From NCBI RefSeq assembly GCF_002000055.1, contig NZ_MVBD01000001.1:62001-126000 (forward strand): a DNA stretch of 64,000 nt, read 5' to 3'. How positions within the stretch are numbered: position 1 is the stretch's first letter; each line of letters starts with the position of its first letter. Below, in pieces: positions 35,253 through 44,115 of the stretch. This DNA comes from Marinicella sediminis (GTDB lineage Bacteria; Pseudomonadota; Gammaproteobacteria; Xanthomonadales; Marinicellaceae). Both the position numbers and the translations under genes were made by a program. The notes beneath the pieces were generated by a model. That model was not told the origin of the DNA, made no database searches, and worked only from the letters and a program-made list of their open reading frames with translations.

Positions 35253-35888
35253 TCACTGATCGAGCTTGAATTCAATGGTTTGCGTGACCTGGAAAGGCAT
35301 GGCCTGACCATCCTGAACTTTTTGATAAAAAGTCCATTTTTTAATCGCTTTCAGGGCCGCTGCATTGAAAACCCTGGCAGGTTCAGCATCTAGTACAGTG
35401 GCACTGCTTACTTTGCCGAATTCATTGACCTGAATCAGTAACTTTACCCAGCCTTCGGTTTTGCTGAGCAGGGGTTTTTGAGGGTACATCGGTGCAATGG
35501 CGGTTTTGATGGTTCCGGAACGATCGCCACCCTGTCCACCGGGTTCGCCCATCGAAGGCACTCCCAGCTCAGCCACCAGATTGGGTCTGGCATTGATGGC
35601 GGGGTTATCTGGCAATCCCAGATCGGCGAATTCATCACTGGCCATGGTTGGCATTTGAGGAACCGTTGGTGCCTGACTGACTTCCTGTGGTTCGGGTTTA
35701 TCAGGTCTGATGTTTTCTTCTTGTTTGATGGGCTCAAAGGCTTTGACAAATGAAAAACGAATGTCTGTGGCATCGCCACCAAACATCGGCTTTTCGCCAT
35801 CCAATAATTTCAGCATGCCGACAAATAATCCAGCAGTGATACCCATTCCTACCAGTCCTGACAGTGAAAATCTCATTATTTTTTGCAT
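35253..35888 (-). CDS. TonB family protein, paralogue 2
   Basis: A 211-residue inner-membrane-anchored protein: transmembrane helix at about residues 8-26, a Pro/Glu-rich spacer (KPEPQEVSQAPTVPQMPTM, about 62-82) and a TonB_C domain (IAPMYPQKPLLSKTEGWVKL to QTIEFKLDQ, about 130-211). The layout is closer to classical TonB than paralogue 1. Both end in nearly the same sequence, and both have the same ECF-type promoter, which points to a duplication kept under one regulator. AACGTAAATG precedes the start; a GGAGAACG site is just upstream. Confidence 0.83.
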   Translation of the reverse strand: MQKIMRFSLSGLVGMGITAGLFVGMLKLLDGEKPMFGGDATDIRFSFVKAFEPIKQEENIRPDKPEPQEVSQAPTVPQMPTMASDEFADLGLPDNPAINARPNLVAELGVPSMGEPGGQGGDRSGTIKTAIAPMYPQKPLLSKTEGWVKLLIQVNEFGKVSSATVLDAEPARVFNAAALKAIKKWTFYQKVQDGQAMPFQVTQTIEFKLDQ

Positions 35889-35946
35889 TTACGTTCTCCT
35901 TTATTGATCCCTTGGAGTAACCACTTCACTCCTTCATGGGTATAAA

Positions 35947-35975
35947 GTGTGACTTTTGGCCTATATGAAAGGTTC
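35947..35975 (-). promoter_or_regulatory. ECF (sigma-E-like) promoter of TonB paralogue 2
   Basis: On the minus strand GAACCTT, a 16-base spacer ending TAGGCCAAAAG, then TCACA. It differs from the copy before paralogue 1 at only a few positions and lies 58 bases before the start codon. The two neighbouring sequences outside the 29 bases are not alike, so this block is specifically conserved. Confidence 0.6.
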
Positions 35976-36083
35976 AATTAAATTAACGAATAATTTCGTA
36001 GAATAGTGCTTGGCCGCCGTCGATGCGTTGTTTCATGGGGGGTGTGAGGTTTGTTACAATGGGTCTTTTGGATAAGCTGTGGT

Positions 36084-36620
36084 GTGAATAAACTCATTGT
36101 TTTCAATAAGCCCTTTCAGGTGTTGTCGCAATTCACAGATCCTGAAGGGCGTCAGCATCTGGGTCATTTCATCGACCAACCCGGGTATTACGCAGCCGGT
36201 CGACTGGATTATGATTCAGAAGGCCTGATGCTGTTAACCAATGACGGTAAAGTACAACAACAGATCAGTGGTTCAACCTTTGAAAAAACCTACCTGGTGC
36301 AAGTGGAGGGCCGTCCTCAGGCAGCTCAGCTAAAGCGCTTACGGCAAGGTGTAAAGGTGCGGGATTACCAGGCCAAAGCTCTGGGTGTCGAAGTATTGGC
36401 CAAAAAGCCTGGTTGGGTTTGGAAACGCAACCCTCCGGTCAGACAACGGGTTAGCATTCCAACCAGTTGGTTGACGGTTACCATCAATCAAGGGAAAAAC
36501 CGGCAGGTCAGGCGCATGTGTGCGGCTGTTGGCCTTCCTGTTTTGAGATTGATCAGAATCAGGATTGGCCCACATCAGCTGGCACAACTGTCTCCCGGAA
36601 GATGGTTTTTTTCTGATTGA
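36084..36620 (+). CDS. 23S rRNA pseudouridine synthase, RluE-like
   Basis: A 178-residue RsuA/RluB/E/F-type synthase, from a GTG at 36084 (VNKLIVFNKPFQVLSQF), which matches the family N-terminus; a TTG at 36051 also leaves the frame open. The catalytic aspartate is in AAGRLDYDSEGLMLLTNDG, and the C-terminal INQGKNRQVRRMCAAVGLPV is the usual second motif. RluE makes pseudouridine 2457 in E. coli 23S rRNA. It has no S4 domain, as expected for RluE. The gene is divergent from TonB paralogue 2. Confidence 0.85.
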   Translation: MNKLIVFNKPFQVLSQFTDPEGRQHLGHFIDQPGYYAAGRLDYDSEGLMLLTNDGKVQQQISGSTFEKTYLVQVEGRPQAAQLKRLRQGVKVRDYQAKALGVEVLAKKPGWVWKRNPPVRQRVSIPTSWLTVTINQGKNRQVRRMCAAVGLPVLRLIRIRIGPHQLAQLSPGRWFFSD

Positions 36621-36690
36621 TAAAATTATTCGTAACATTTTCCACATACAGTCGTTTCAATGGCATCAATACACAAAACAGAGGTAATCA

Positions 36691-37359
36691 ATGAAATACG
36701 TTTTAATCTTTTTACTGACCGCTGCAATCACCGTTCAGGCCGGTGTTTTTGGCAGTGAAAAAGTCGCCGCAGGTACCAATTCTCCCGAGAAAGACTTTGA
36801 TTCCGTCAATGGCAGCATCACTGTGGGCGAAAACGCCCATGTCGATAATCTGGACACCGTGAACGGTTCAATCAAAGTGGGCAACAATGCCATTGTAGGC
36901 AAAGTTGAAACTGTCAACGGCAGCATCAAATTTCACAACGGGGTGACGGCTGATCATGCGGAAACCGTTAATGGCTCCATCAAGTTGGGGGAAAACTGTC
37001 TGATCAAGGGCCATGCAGAAACTGTAAATGGTTCTGTCACCGCCGAAGAGGGTTGTCTGGTTGAGGGCAAAATGGAAACGGTGAACGGCAAAATCACAGC
37101 CACAGGTGCTCAGGTTGGCGGTAACATTGAAACCGTTAATGGTAACATCAAACTGGACAATGGAACGGTGGTTGATGGTGATGTGATCATCGAAAAATCA
37201 ACCGGCTGGTTCAACAGTAATAAAAAGGTCCCGGAAGTATATATCGGTGAAGATGTGGTGGTCAAAGGTGACCTGGTGTTCAAAAAGAAAGTTAAATTAT
37301 ACGTTGCAGATTCCGCTCAGGTGGGTGAAATCATTGGTGATGACATCACCGATATGTGA
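36691..37359 (+). CDS. exported beta-solenoid protein with ETVNGSIK repeats
   Basis: A 222-residue protein with a signal peptide (cleavage near VQAGV, residue 17) and about seven repeats of roughly 18-20 residues built on the core xTVNGSIKxxxxxxVxG, from residue 36 to about 150. The spacing and Gly/Asn/Val pattern fit a right-handed beta-helix like DUF4097 or bactofilin-type proteins. It has no transmembrane anchor. A clear terminator follows. The role is unknown; a surface or periplasmic structural part is plausible. It overlaps the 3' end of folK by 14 bases. Confidence 0.7.
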   Translation: MKYVLIFLLTAAITVQAGVFGSEKVAAGTNSPEKDFDSVNGSITVGENAHVDNLDTVNGSIKVGNNAIVGKVETVNGSIKFHNGVTADHAETVNGSIKLGENCLIKGHAETVNGSVTAEEGCLVEGKMETVNGKITATGAQVGGNIETVNGNIKLDNGTVVDGDVIIEKSTGWFNSNKKVPEVYIGEDVVVKGDLVFKKKVKLYVADSAQVGEIIGDDITDM

Positions 37360-37840
37360 CTGGTTTCAGATCAAACTCATTGGTCTGACAAAAGGCTTGC
37401 CATAAATCGGCAAGCCTTTTTTTTGCCACCGGATGCAGCAGATCCGGTGCCAGGTCCTGCAACGGTTTAAGGACATATGGCCGCTTGAGGATTTCGTCAC
37501 GTGGCAATTGTACAAAGCCATCATCAATGATCAGTTGATCACACAACAATAAATCGACATCCAGGGTGCGGTCAGAGTACCTTGGTTTGCGTCGGTCACG
37601 ACCATGCAGGTCTTCCAGTTGTTGTAGCCATATTTTCAGTTCAGTGGGGGTGAATGCCGTATCAATGCGTACCACCAGGTTGTGAAAATCAGCTCCTTTG
37701 AAGCCATAGGAAGGTGAAGCATAAACGGGTGAAGTTTGTAGTCTGGAAAACGCACAGCGCAAGTGATGCAGGCAGGAGGTGATGTGGAGTTGCCGGTCCA
37801 CATTACTGCCAATCCCGAGGTAAAAGGTCCGGCTGTTCAC
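37346..37840 (-). CDS. folK: 2-amino-4-hydroxy-6-hydroxymethyldihydropteridine pyrophosphokinase
   Basis: A 164-residue HPPK that transfers pyrophosphate from ATP to 6-hydroxymethyl-dihydropterin in folate synthesis. Motifs are FYLGIGSNV at the N-terminus, LEDLHGRDRRKPRYSDRTLD (shown in full at 20 residues) and DVDLLLCDQ with the metal-binding acidic residues, then LPRDEILKRPYVLKPLQDLAP. It overlaps the upstream SirB2-like gene by 4 bases, and its 3' part contains the terminator of the convergent beta-solenoid gene. Confidence 0.93.
   Translation of the reverse strand: MNSRTFYLGIGSNVDRQLHITSCLHHLRCAFSRLQTSPVYASPSYGFKGADFHNLVVRIDTAFTPTELKIWLQQLEDLHGRDRRKPRYSDRTLDVDLLLCDQLIIDDGFVQLPRDEILKRPYVLKPLQDLAPDLLHPVAKKRLADLWQAFCQTNEFDLKPVTYR
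37390..37424 (+). terminator. rho-independent terminator of the beta-solenoid gene, inside folK
   Basis: AAAAGGCTTGCC-ATAAATC-GGCAAGCCTTTT followed by more T residues (eight T in all). The stem is 11-12 base pairs. It lies 30 bases after the beta-solenoid stop codon, within the coding region of the opposite-strand folK gene, where it encodes part of the C-terminal AKKRLADLWQAF segment. Confidence 0.8.
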
Positions 37841-38202
37841 CAGGGCCAGGCCGTTTTATGGATCGCGGTCCAGAGCATGTAGAGCACCGCCAGGGTGGCC
37901 AACAGATAACTGACCCATTGGGTGGAACCGGATTTTTTCATGGCCAGGGTGCCTGCCATGATGTAAACCAGCAAGGCAATGAGCTTAAAACCCAGCCAGG
38001 TGGCCACCAAAGGATTGAGGAGTGCCAGGACGGCCAGTGAGACGCCAGTGATCAGCAGCAAGGTGTCTACGGCGTGGGGCAGAATACGCACCACCTGACC
38101 CACCGGTTGTGCCCGAAATTTGAAATACCAGTATCTGAACTGGAAAAGTGTGATGCTGATCAACACCAGCCACACATGAATTTGTTTTACAATGGGATAC
38201 AT
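37837..38202 (-). CDS. SirB2-family membrane protein
   Basis: A 121-residue protein from the ATG at 38202 (MYPIVKQIHVWLVLIS), with four hydrophobic helices of the SirB2 family (KQIHVWLVLISITLFQFRYW, LPHAVDTLLLITGVSLAV). In-frame ATGs at 38226 and 38250 are possible. No start has a clear ribosome site. SirB2 was named for a role in virulence gene expression in Salmonella, but its biochemical function is not established. It is coupled to folK by a 4-base overlap. Confidence 0.78.
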   Translation of the reverse strand: MYPIVKQIHVWLVLISITLFQFRYWYFKFRAQPVGQVVRILPHAVDTLLLITGVSLAVLALLNPLVATWLGFKLIALLVYIMAGTLAMKKSGSTQWVSYLLATLAVLYMLWTAIHKTAWPW

Positions 38203-38275
38203 GGCTATGACACTGTCTGATGTGGGCATTGTAACAGCTAAAATCATCAAATAACTGAATAAAGAGGGTCCCGGA

Positions 38276-39148
38276 ATGAATCAATTGAATTGGCTGGTCA
38301 GGCAGTCACTGTGCTGCCTGTTGTTGGCTTTGTGCTGCCCTGGTGTGGCAGACGCGCAAACCCGTAAAGTATTGTTGGTGGGGGACAGTTGGGCCGCTCA
38401 GCAGTGGGAAGATGGGGTGCACAACGCGGTTTTTGACCTCAATGGCTACCCGGATCTGGAAGCATTTGGGGATGTGGTGGCCATCAGTGGTTCCACTGCT
38501 GCCGATTGGGTGGTCCCGACAGAGTTGCAAAAGATCACCGATGCCCTGAATGCCAACCCGGAGATCAATACGGTGCAGCTGACCCTGGGAGGCAATGATT
38601 TTCTCAATCAATGGAACACCGGGATGACTCCTATGCAGGTGACAGACCTGCAAAATCAAATCATTGCAGACTTGCAGATTGTCATTGATCACATCCTGGA
38701 TCTGGACATCAGCCTGGAAATCATATTGAGTTTTTATGATTATCCCAATTTTGTCGACACCACCTCAGGTGCCACAGGTATTTTTTGTTTCAACCTGCAC
38801 AATGATCTGGGATTTCCTGATCCGACTGCCATGAATACCGCTGGCGTTGCCTTTGAAGAAGCCTTTGCTACCATTGCTGCCAGCCAACCCAGGGTTCAAC
38901 ACGTCAGCCATTTTGGTTTGATGCAAAATACCTATGGATTTCCGGGCCAAAACATTCAACCGGGGGATATTTTGCCACCGGGTGACATCAGCTTACCCAG
39001 TCCTGTCGAATCCATGCGGGTGACGGCAGGTATCTTTGTGGATTGTTTTCACCTGGGTGAAGATGGTTATGGGGTGTTGGTTCAAAACCTGTTTGATCGG
39101 TATTATCAATACCGTTTTGATACGGTTTTCAAATCATTGTTTGAGTAA
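38276..39148 (+). CDS. exported SGNH/GDSL-family hydrolase
   Basis: A 290-residue protein with a signal peptide (cleavage after ADA, residue 27). SGNH blocks are present: GDSW with Ser38 as nucleophile (block I), [10 protein letters not shown] (block III, Gly-x-Asn) and [10 protein letters not shown] with the catalytic Asp-His pair (block V). Likely an ester hydrolase of the periplasm or outside; substrate unknown. Its 3' end overlaps ispF by 15 bases. Confidence 0.78.
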   Translation: MNQLNWLVRQSLCCLLLALCCPGVADAQTRKVLLVGDSWAAQQWEDGVHNAVFDLNGYPDLEAFGDVVAISGSTAADWVVPTELQKITDALNANPEINTVQLTLGGNDFLNQWNTGMTPMQVTDLQNQIIADLQIVIDHILDLDISLEIILSFYDYPNFVDTTSGATGIFCFNLHNDLGFPDPTAMNTAGVAFEEAFATIAASQPRVQHVSHFGLMQNTYGFPGQNIQPGDILPPGDISLPSPVESMRVTAGIFVDCFHLGEDGYGVLVQNLFDRYYQYRFDTVFKSLFE

Positions 39149-39607
39149 CAAGCAGGTGGCCTGAGCAGCCATACCCTCACCTCGACCAGTGAACCCCAGT
39201 CGTTCTGAGGTGGTGGCTTTGATGCTGATTTGTGTTGGCTGAATACCCAGGATCACAGCCAGACGCTGTTGCATGGCCGGTGCATGGGGGGTGATTTTGG
39301 GTTGTTCGGCGATGAGGGTGCAATCCAGGTTGCCAAGCACGTAACCGTGCTCCTGAATCAACTGGTGACAATGACTTAAAAATACCACACTGTCACACCC
39401 AGCCCATTGCGGATCAGAGGGTGGGAAATGCCGGCCAATATCGCCGAGGGCCAGTGCTCCGAGTAAGGCATCACAAATGGCATGAATCAATACGTCACCA
39501 TCGGAATGGGCCACAAAACCCTGATCAAAAGGAACGCGGATGTTACCCAGCATTAAATGGTCCCCCGGACCAAAGGCATGCACATCAAAGCCAGAACCGA
39601 TCCTCAT
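39134..39607 (-). CDS. ispF: 2-C-methyl-D-erythritol 2,4-cyclodiphosphate synthase
   Basis: A 157-residue trimeric enzyme of the MEP isoprenoid pathway. The zinc ligands are in GSGFDVHAF (Asp and His), with [18 protein letters not shown] and [11 protein letters not shown] typical of the family. Its ATG overlaps the ispD stop by 4 bases, so the ispD-ispF pair is translationally coupled. Confidence 0.95.
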   Translation of the reverse strand: MRIGSGFDVHAFGPGDHLMLGNIRVPFDQGFVAHSDGDVLIHAICDALLGALALGDIGRHFPPSDPQWAGCDSVVFLSHCHQLIQEHGYVLGNLDCTLIAEQPKITPHAPAMQQRLAVILGIQPTQISIKATTSERLGFTGRGEGMAAQATCLLLKQ

Positions 39608-40338
39608 ATAATCCTCCCTTGTTGACGCAATATGGATTCAGCCAGGGCCAGATCCTCAAATTCAGTGATTTTGATGTTATGGCGGCTGCCTTTGACCATC
39701 AATGGTTGCTGTCCCTGGGCTTCGATGGCTGAGGCTTCGTCAGTCACCGTCCCGGCTTCAAATACGGTCAGGGCCTTAATCAACTCGCCACAACGGAACA
39801 TTTGTGGTGTCAGTGCGGCATACAGGTGCTCACGGTTCATGGTGCGTTTGACTTGTTGGCCATTGGTGGAGCATTTGATGGTATCGGTCAGTGGCCTGAC
39901 CAATAAACCACCCTGTTGCTGTTGCCGGCAAGTGGTAATCAGGTCATTGATTTCCTGCTGGCTGACACAGGGCCTGGCTGCATCGTGAACCAACACCCAG
40001 TCATTGGCTGCTGCGCCAAGTGACAAAATGCCATTGCGCACTGAATCGTGGCGTTGATCGCCGCCACGGGTAACCGCAATGTGATGTTTGATCGGCACGG
40101 CCTGTTGTTGCTCCCAATGTTGATCCTGAGGGTGCAGTACCACGGTCAGTCCATCCAAACTGATGTCTTCAAAGGCCATCAGGGTGTGGAACAGGACCGG
40201 GTGATCGCCAATCGGGCAATATTGTTTAGGCAGTTGGCTGAATCGGGTTTGCTGGCCAGGGGTAGAGCGACGGAACCGGTCACCTGAACCAGCGGCCACA
40301 ATCACCAGAAAAACCTTTTGGCGTTGTTCAACGGCCAT
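39604..40338 (-). CDS. ispD: 2-C-methyl-D-erythritol 4-phosphate cytidylyltransferase
   Basis: A 244-residue nucleotidyltransferase making CDP-methylerythritol in the MEP pathway. The nucleotide-binding loop is [10 protein letters not shown], with [23 protein letters not shown] and RPLTDTIK. Classical IspD has GxGxRxG at the loop; here GSGDRFRR is a normal variant. Second gene of the ftsB-ispD-ispF operon, overlapping ftsB by 11 bases. Confidence 0.94.
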   Translation of the reverse strand: MAVEQRQKVFLVIVAAGSGDRFRRSTPGQQTRFSQLPKQYCPIGDHPVLFHTLMAFEDISLDGLTVVLHPQDQHWEQQQAVPIKHHIAVTRGGDQRHDSVRNGILSLGAAANDWVLVHDAARPCVSQQEINDLITTCRQQQQGGLLVRPLTDTIKCSTNGQQVKRTMNREHLYAALTPQMFRCGELIKALTVFEAGTVTDEASAIEAQGQQPLMVKGSRHNIKITEFEDLALAESILRQQGRII

Positions 40339-40648
40339 CGTCGTCGGTGGGGTTGATGACCTGGATAAAGGTTTCGTCCTGTTTGATCATGCCCAGTTCA
40401 GAGCGGGCGCGTTCTTCAATGGCTTCCAGACCGGTTTTCAGACTGCTCACTTCTGCAGCCAGCTTTTCATTGCGCTCAATGAGGACCTCAATTTCTGCTT
40501 GTTGGGTTTCCAACAGTCGTTGCTTGGCAAGTAATTCCTTACGACCACCATCGCCAAACTGCTGTTGGAACAAGGCCCACAGAATCAGAATCGCCAGAAT
40601 GATGTTCAGCCACTTCAATGATGTTAACCCGGTCAACAGAAGGATCAC
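40328..40648 (-). CDS. ftsB: cell division protein FtsB
   Basis: A 106-residue bitopic protein with one transmembrane helix (LNIILAILILWALFQQQF, about residues 14-31), then a coiled coil (LLAKQRLLETQQAEIEVLIE to LKTG, about 40-75) and the family end EERARSELGMIKQDETFI. It joins FtsL and FtsQ in the divisome. It is first in the ftsB-ispD-ispF transcript and divergent from the ABC exporter. The 63-base intergenic region must hold both promoters. Confidence 0.92.
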   Translation of the reverse strand: MILLLTGLTSLKWLNIILAILILWALFQQQFGDGGRKELLAKQRLLETQQAEIEVLIERNEKLAAEVSSLKTGLEAIEERARSELGMIKQDETFIQVINPTDDDGR

Positions 40649-40711
40649 ATTGTAACATTATGATGTTAAGATAGTTAATAATCGTAACAACTAATCCATG
40701 GCACATCAGTG

Positions 40712-41623
40712 ATGATAAAAACCGAGCAACTCAGCAAATCTTACGGTCAGTTTGTGGCCGCAGAAGACATCAGCTTTGAAGTACAACCAGGTGAGGTATT
40801 TGGTTTACTTGGCCCCAACGGTGCAGGTAAATCAACCACCATTAACTGCATTTCAGGGTTATTAAAACCATCTCTTGGCGAAGTATCCATCAATGGGTAC
40901 TCAGTGCTCAGCGAAGCAGTGAAAGCCAAACAGTCGCTGGGCCTGGTGCCGCAGGACCTGGCCATCTATGAAGACCTGACCGGTCAGGAAAACCTGAACT
41001 TTTGGGGGCAGGCTTATGGCCTGTCTGGTCGGCAGTTAAAAGACCGCATGAGCACAGTTTTACAGCAGGTGGGTCTGGAGAGTCGGGCTGCTGATTTGGT
41101 CAGTACTTATTCAGGTGGTATGAAACGGCGACTGAATTTTGCCTGTGCCATTTTGCATGAGCCACGTGCCTTGCTGTTGGATGAGCCCACTGTGGGGGTT
41201 GACCCGCAATCCCGGGAACACCTGCTCAGTGCCGTTGAAAACCTGAAGTCGACAGGCACGGCGGTGTTGTATACCACTCACTATATGGAAGAGGCTGAAC
41301 GTTTGTGTGACCGTCTGGCCATCATTGATCACGGCAAAATCATTGCCAGTGGTACCTTGGCGGAATTGCGCAGTCACATGGGAGAGAAAGACCTGATTAC
41401 CCTGCAAGGCGATTTCAGTCAGGTCAGTGAACAGGTACTCAGTGATTTTGAAGTCATCGAGTGGCAGGATGACAGTATCCGCTTTATGGCCGCCGATGCG
41501 GCATCACTTTTGTCTGACATCCTGTCTCGGTTTGGTAAAGGTCAGGTCAAGCAAACAGCCGTGCAACAGGCCAACCTCGAAAGCCTGTTCATCAAACTCA
41601 CCGGACGTGAACTGAGGGATTGA
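40712..41623 (+). CDS. ABC transporter ATP-binding protein (ABC-2 exporter type)
   Basis: A 303-residue ATPase. ATG 40712 is directly preceded by an in-frame GTG, so the start is ambiguous by one codon. Walker A GPNGAGKSTT, signature YSGGMKRRL, Walker B LLLDEPTVGVDP and the switch His in YTTHYMEEAE are all intact. The C-terminal stretch is of the DrrA/CcmA-like exporter type. It forms one operon with two permeases. The exported substrate is unknown; drugs, polysaccharide or lipid-like compounds are typical. Confidence 0.9.
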   Translation: MIKTEQLSKSYGQFVAAEDISFEVQPGEVFGLLGPNGAGKSTTINCISGLLKPSLGEVSINGYSVLSEAVKAKQSLGLVPQDLAIYEDLTGQENLNFWGQAYGLSGRQLKDRMSTVLQQVGLESRAADLVSTYSGGMKRRLNFACAILHEPRALLLDEPTVGVDPQSREHLLSAVENLKSTGTAVLYTTHYMEEAERLCDRLAIIDHGKIIASGTLAELRSHMGEKDLITLQGDFSQVSEQVLSDFEVIEWQDDSIRFMAADAASLLSDILSRFGKGQVKQTAVQQANLESLFIKLTGRELRD

Positions 41624-41625
41624 TC

Positions 41626-42882
41626 ATGGGTAAACTGAGTATGCCATTGAGTGTTGCCAGGATCCGCATCACCCGTGTATTGCGGGAAAAATGGGGGCTG
41701 ATTTCCTGGTTAGCCATTCCGATGATCATTGTCTTTTTGATGAGTCTGATCGCGGGGACCGGCGGTGGTCAATTGACCGGTCGGTTGCTGATCACCGATC
41801 AGGATAACTCGGTGGTTTCGAATTTTTTATCAGGTGGTTTTAATCAGGGACCAATGGCGGAGATATTCACCACGGAACTGGTTGATGAGCAACAGGCAGC
41901 TACACTGATGGAAGCCGGTGATGCCAGTGCCTGGATCACCATTCCTGAAGGTTTTGGGCAAGCCTTTCTGGATAACCAGCCTACCCGGCTGCAACTGGTG
42001 AAAAATCCGGCTCAGAATATCCTTCCGCAAATGGTAGAAACCTCGATGGCATTATTGGTGGATGCGGCCACCTATCTACAGATTATTTTTTCTGAGGAAC
42101 TGGCGGTGCTTAAACCCATGATCGAGGAATCCCAGTTCAATGATGCTGAATTGGTGGTCCTGACTTTGGGTGTCAAACAACAAATTGACCGATTGGAAGA
42201 GACCTTGTTTCCGCCACAACTGGAACTGCTGGAAAAACCTATAGAACAGTTGCCGGATGAAACAGCACAAAACCAGATCACTTTTGGATTGCTGATGTTT
42301 CCTGGGGCGATCTTCATGGCTTTGATTTTTGCCGCCAATGCCCTGGCAGTTGCGATCTGGGATGATGCCAGCAATGGGGTGATTCCACGGTTGGCAGCCA
42401 CACCATCCGCTCTGGGAGGTTATTTCAATGGTCAGGTGATGTCTGCCATGGCATTGTTGGGCTTGTTGGCCACGGTCCTCAGTGTCTTAGGCAGCTGGTA
42501 TTTTAACCTGCCCCTATCGCAGCTGCCTTTGATGATTGTCTGGCTGGTGTTTTCAGGTTTAGTGATCTGGATGTTGTTCACCGCCCTGGCCTTGTTGATG
42601 CCAACAGCAAAAGTTGCCAACATCACCATCAACGCCACCACCTTTCCCTTGCTGATGCTGGGAGGCAGCTTCTTTCCGATGGAGAGTATGCCACCCTGGC
42701 TGGCCGGTATGGGCCAGTTTTTGCCCAATGGCTTTTTGCTCAAAGGACTGAAAGATTGGATGGTAAGGGGTGAAGCATTGACTGATGCATTGTGGTTACC
42801 TTTGTTGCTGGGTGTGGCTATATTACTGATGTTTTGGGTGTTGAACCGGATGTTGTTGAATCAATTGGTACATAAGGTGTGA
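41626..42882 (+). CDS. ABC-2 type transporter permease, subunit 1
   Basis: A 418-residue permease of the ABC-2 type (also startable at TTG 41620). It has one N-terminal helix, a large extracytoplasmic domain (about residues 45-215) and five to six C-terminal helices, with the family block LLMLGGSFFPMESMPPWLAG near residue 335. It pairs with the next permease as a heterodimer. Confidence 0.85.
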   Translation: MGKLSMPLSVARIRITRVLREKWGLISWLAIPMIIVFLMSLIAGTGGGQLTGRLLITDQDNSVVSNFLSGGFNQGPMAEIFTTELVDEQQAATLMEAGDASAWITIPEGFGQAFLDNQPTRLQLVKNPAQNILPQMVETSMALLVDAATYLQIIFSEELAVLKPMIEESQFNDAELVVLTLGVKQQIDRLEETLFPPQLELLEKPIEQLPDETAQNQITFGLLMFPGAIFMALIFAANALAVAIWDDASNGVIPRLAATPSALGGYFNGQVMSAMALLGLLATVLSVLGSWYFNLPLSQLPLMIVWLVFSGLVIWMLFTALALLMPTAKVANITINATTFPLLMLGGSFFPMESMPPWLAGMGQFLPNGFLLKGLKDWMVRGEALTDALWLPLLLGVAILLMFWVLNRMLLNQLVHKV

Positions 42883-42892
42883 GGAGAGGCAA

Positions 42893-44062
42893 ATGAAAAA
42901 AATCTGGTTGATAGCACAAAAAGACTTCTTATACACCCTCAAAGACAAAACCGTGTTGGTTTGGTTATTTGTTATGCCGTTGGTGTTTTTTGCCTTTATC
43001 GGCACCACCACGCAGGGTTTTGGTGGTGGTTCAGGTAGCCAGACCACTTTGGCAGTTTGGTATGAAGGCGATGTAGATGACCCCATGTTCAAACAAATCC
43101 AAAACCGCCTGGAAACAGAATCATTTGCCTTGCGGTTGTTTAACCCTGACCAGCTACTTTACCAGGAAAAATGGGCGTTTGATGATTATGACAGGCAACT
43201 GTGGATCCCGGCAGGTATGGCGCAGCAGGTTGCTGCCGGGGAGCAGGTGACCCTCAATTATCGGGTGGATGCCGAAGACATGGGCGGAGATTTTGCCACC
43301 TTCAAGATCAATAAAGCCATTTATCAGACCCTGGGTGATCTCTTGATCATCAAAAAGCTCAACACAACACAGTGGCAGGAACTGGACTTCAGTACCGCCA
43401 ACGATGCCCCAAGAATGATTGATCTGCAGGTCAGCCAGGCTGGTGAACAACAGGAGATTCCTTCCGGTTTTAAACAAGCCGTGCCGGGAATTTTGGTGAT
43501 GTTCATCATGATGATTGCCCTTACCAGTGGCGCATTGGCATTGTTCCTGGAACGTAAAACCGGTGTCCTCAGGCGGTTGGCGGCATCTCCCATCACCCGC
43601 CGTGAACTGATTCTGGGCAAGTGGCTTGGTAAATGGATGCTGGCTACCTGCCAGTTGATTTATGGCATGATCATGGGCAGTCTGTTGTTCAGTATTCACT
43701 GGGGGCCACACTGGCCCATGGTTTTTGTGTTGCTGCTCAGTTGGGCAGCGGCCTGTGCCGGCTTTGCCATCATGATGGGTTCAATGGCAAGAAACGAAGG
43801 TCAGGTCAACGGTATTCCGGTGATCGTATCCATGTTGCTGGCTGCACTCGGTGGTTGTTGGTGGCCCATCGAGGTGGCTCCCGAGTGGATGCAGCAACTG
43901 GCCATGTTCCTACCCACCGGATGGGTCATGGATGCGCTGCACAAACTGATGTATTTCGGTGCCGATCTGGGTGATGTGTTCAATCATCAACTGGCTTTGT
44001 ATTCACTGGCTGTCATTGCCCTGATTCTGGCGTTCACAAAATTTAACCATGAAGTGAAATAA
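42893..44062 (+). CDS. ABC-2 type transporter permease, subunit 2
   Basis: A 389-residue paralogue of the preceding permease, starting with a good GAGGAG site. It has the same order: N-terminal helix, extracytoplasmic domain, then six helices with LALFLERKTGVLRRLAASPI and LLAALGGCWWPIEVAPEWM. Two permeases plus one ATPase complete an exporter. No adjacent periplasmic adaptor or outer-membrane channel is encoded. Confidence 0.85.
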   Translation: MKKIWLIAQKDFLYTLKDKTVLVWLFVMPLVFFAFIGTTTQGFGGGSGSQTTLAVWYEGDVDDPMFKQIQNRLETESFALRLFNPDQLLYQEKWAFDDYDRQLWIPAGMAQQVAAGEQVTLNYRVDAEDMGGDFATFKINKAIYQTLGDLLIIKKLNTTQWQELDFSTANDAPRMIDLQVSQAGEQQEIPSGFKQAVPGILVMFIMMIALTSGALALFLERKTGVLRRLAASPITRRELILGKWLGKWMLATCQLIYGMIMGSLLFSIHWGPHWPMVFVLLLSWAAACAGFAIMMGSMARNEGQVNGIPVIVSMLLAALGGCWWPIEVAPEWMQQLAMFLPTGWVMDALHKLMYFGADLGDVFNHQLALYSLAVIALILAFTKFNHEVK

Positions 44063-44115
44063 CCACCATGCATTTTGCGTTATACTGATTGTTTTTCAGA
44101 TTCAGGTGATTCCCT

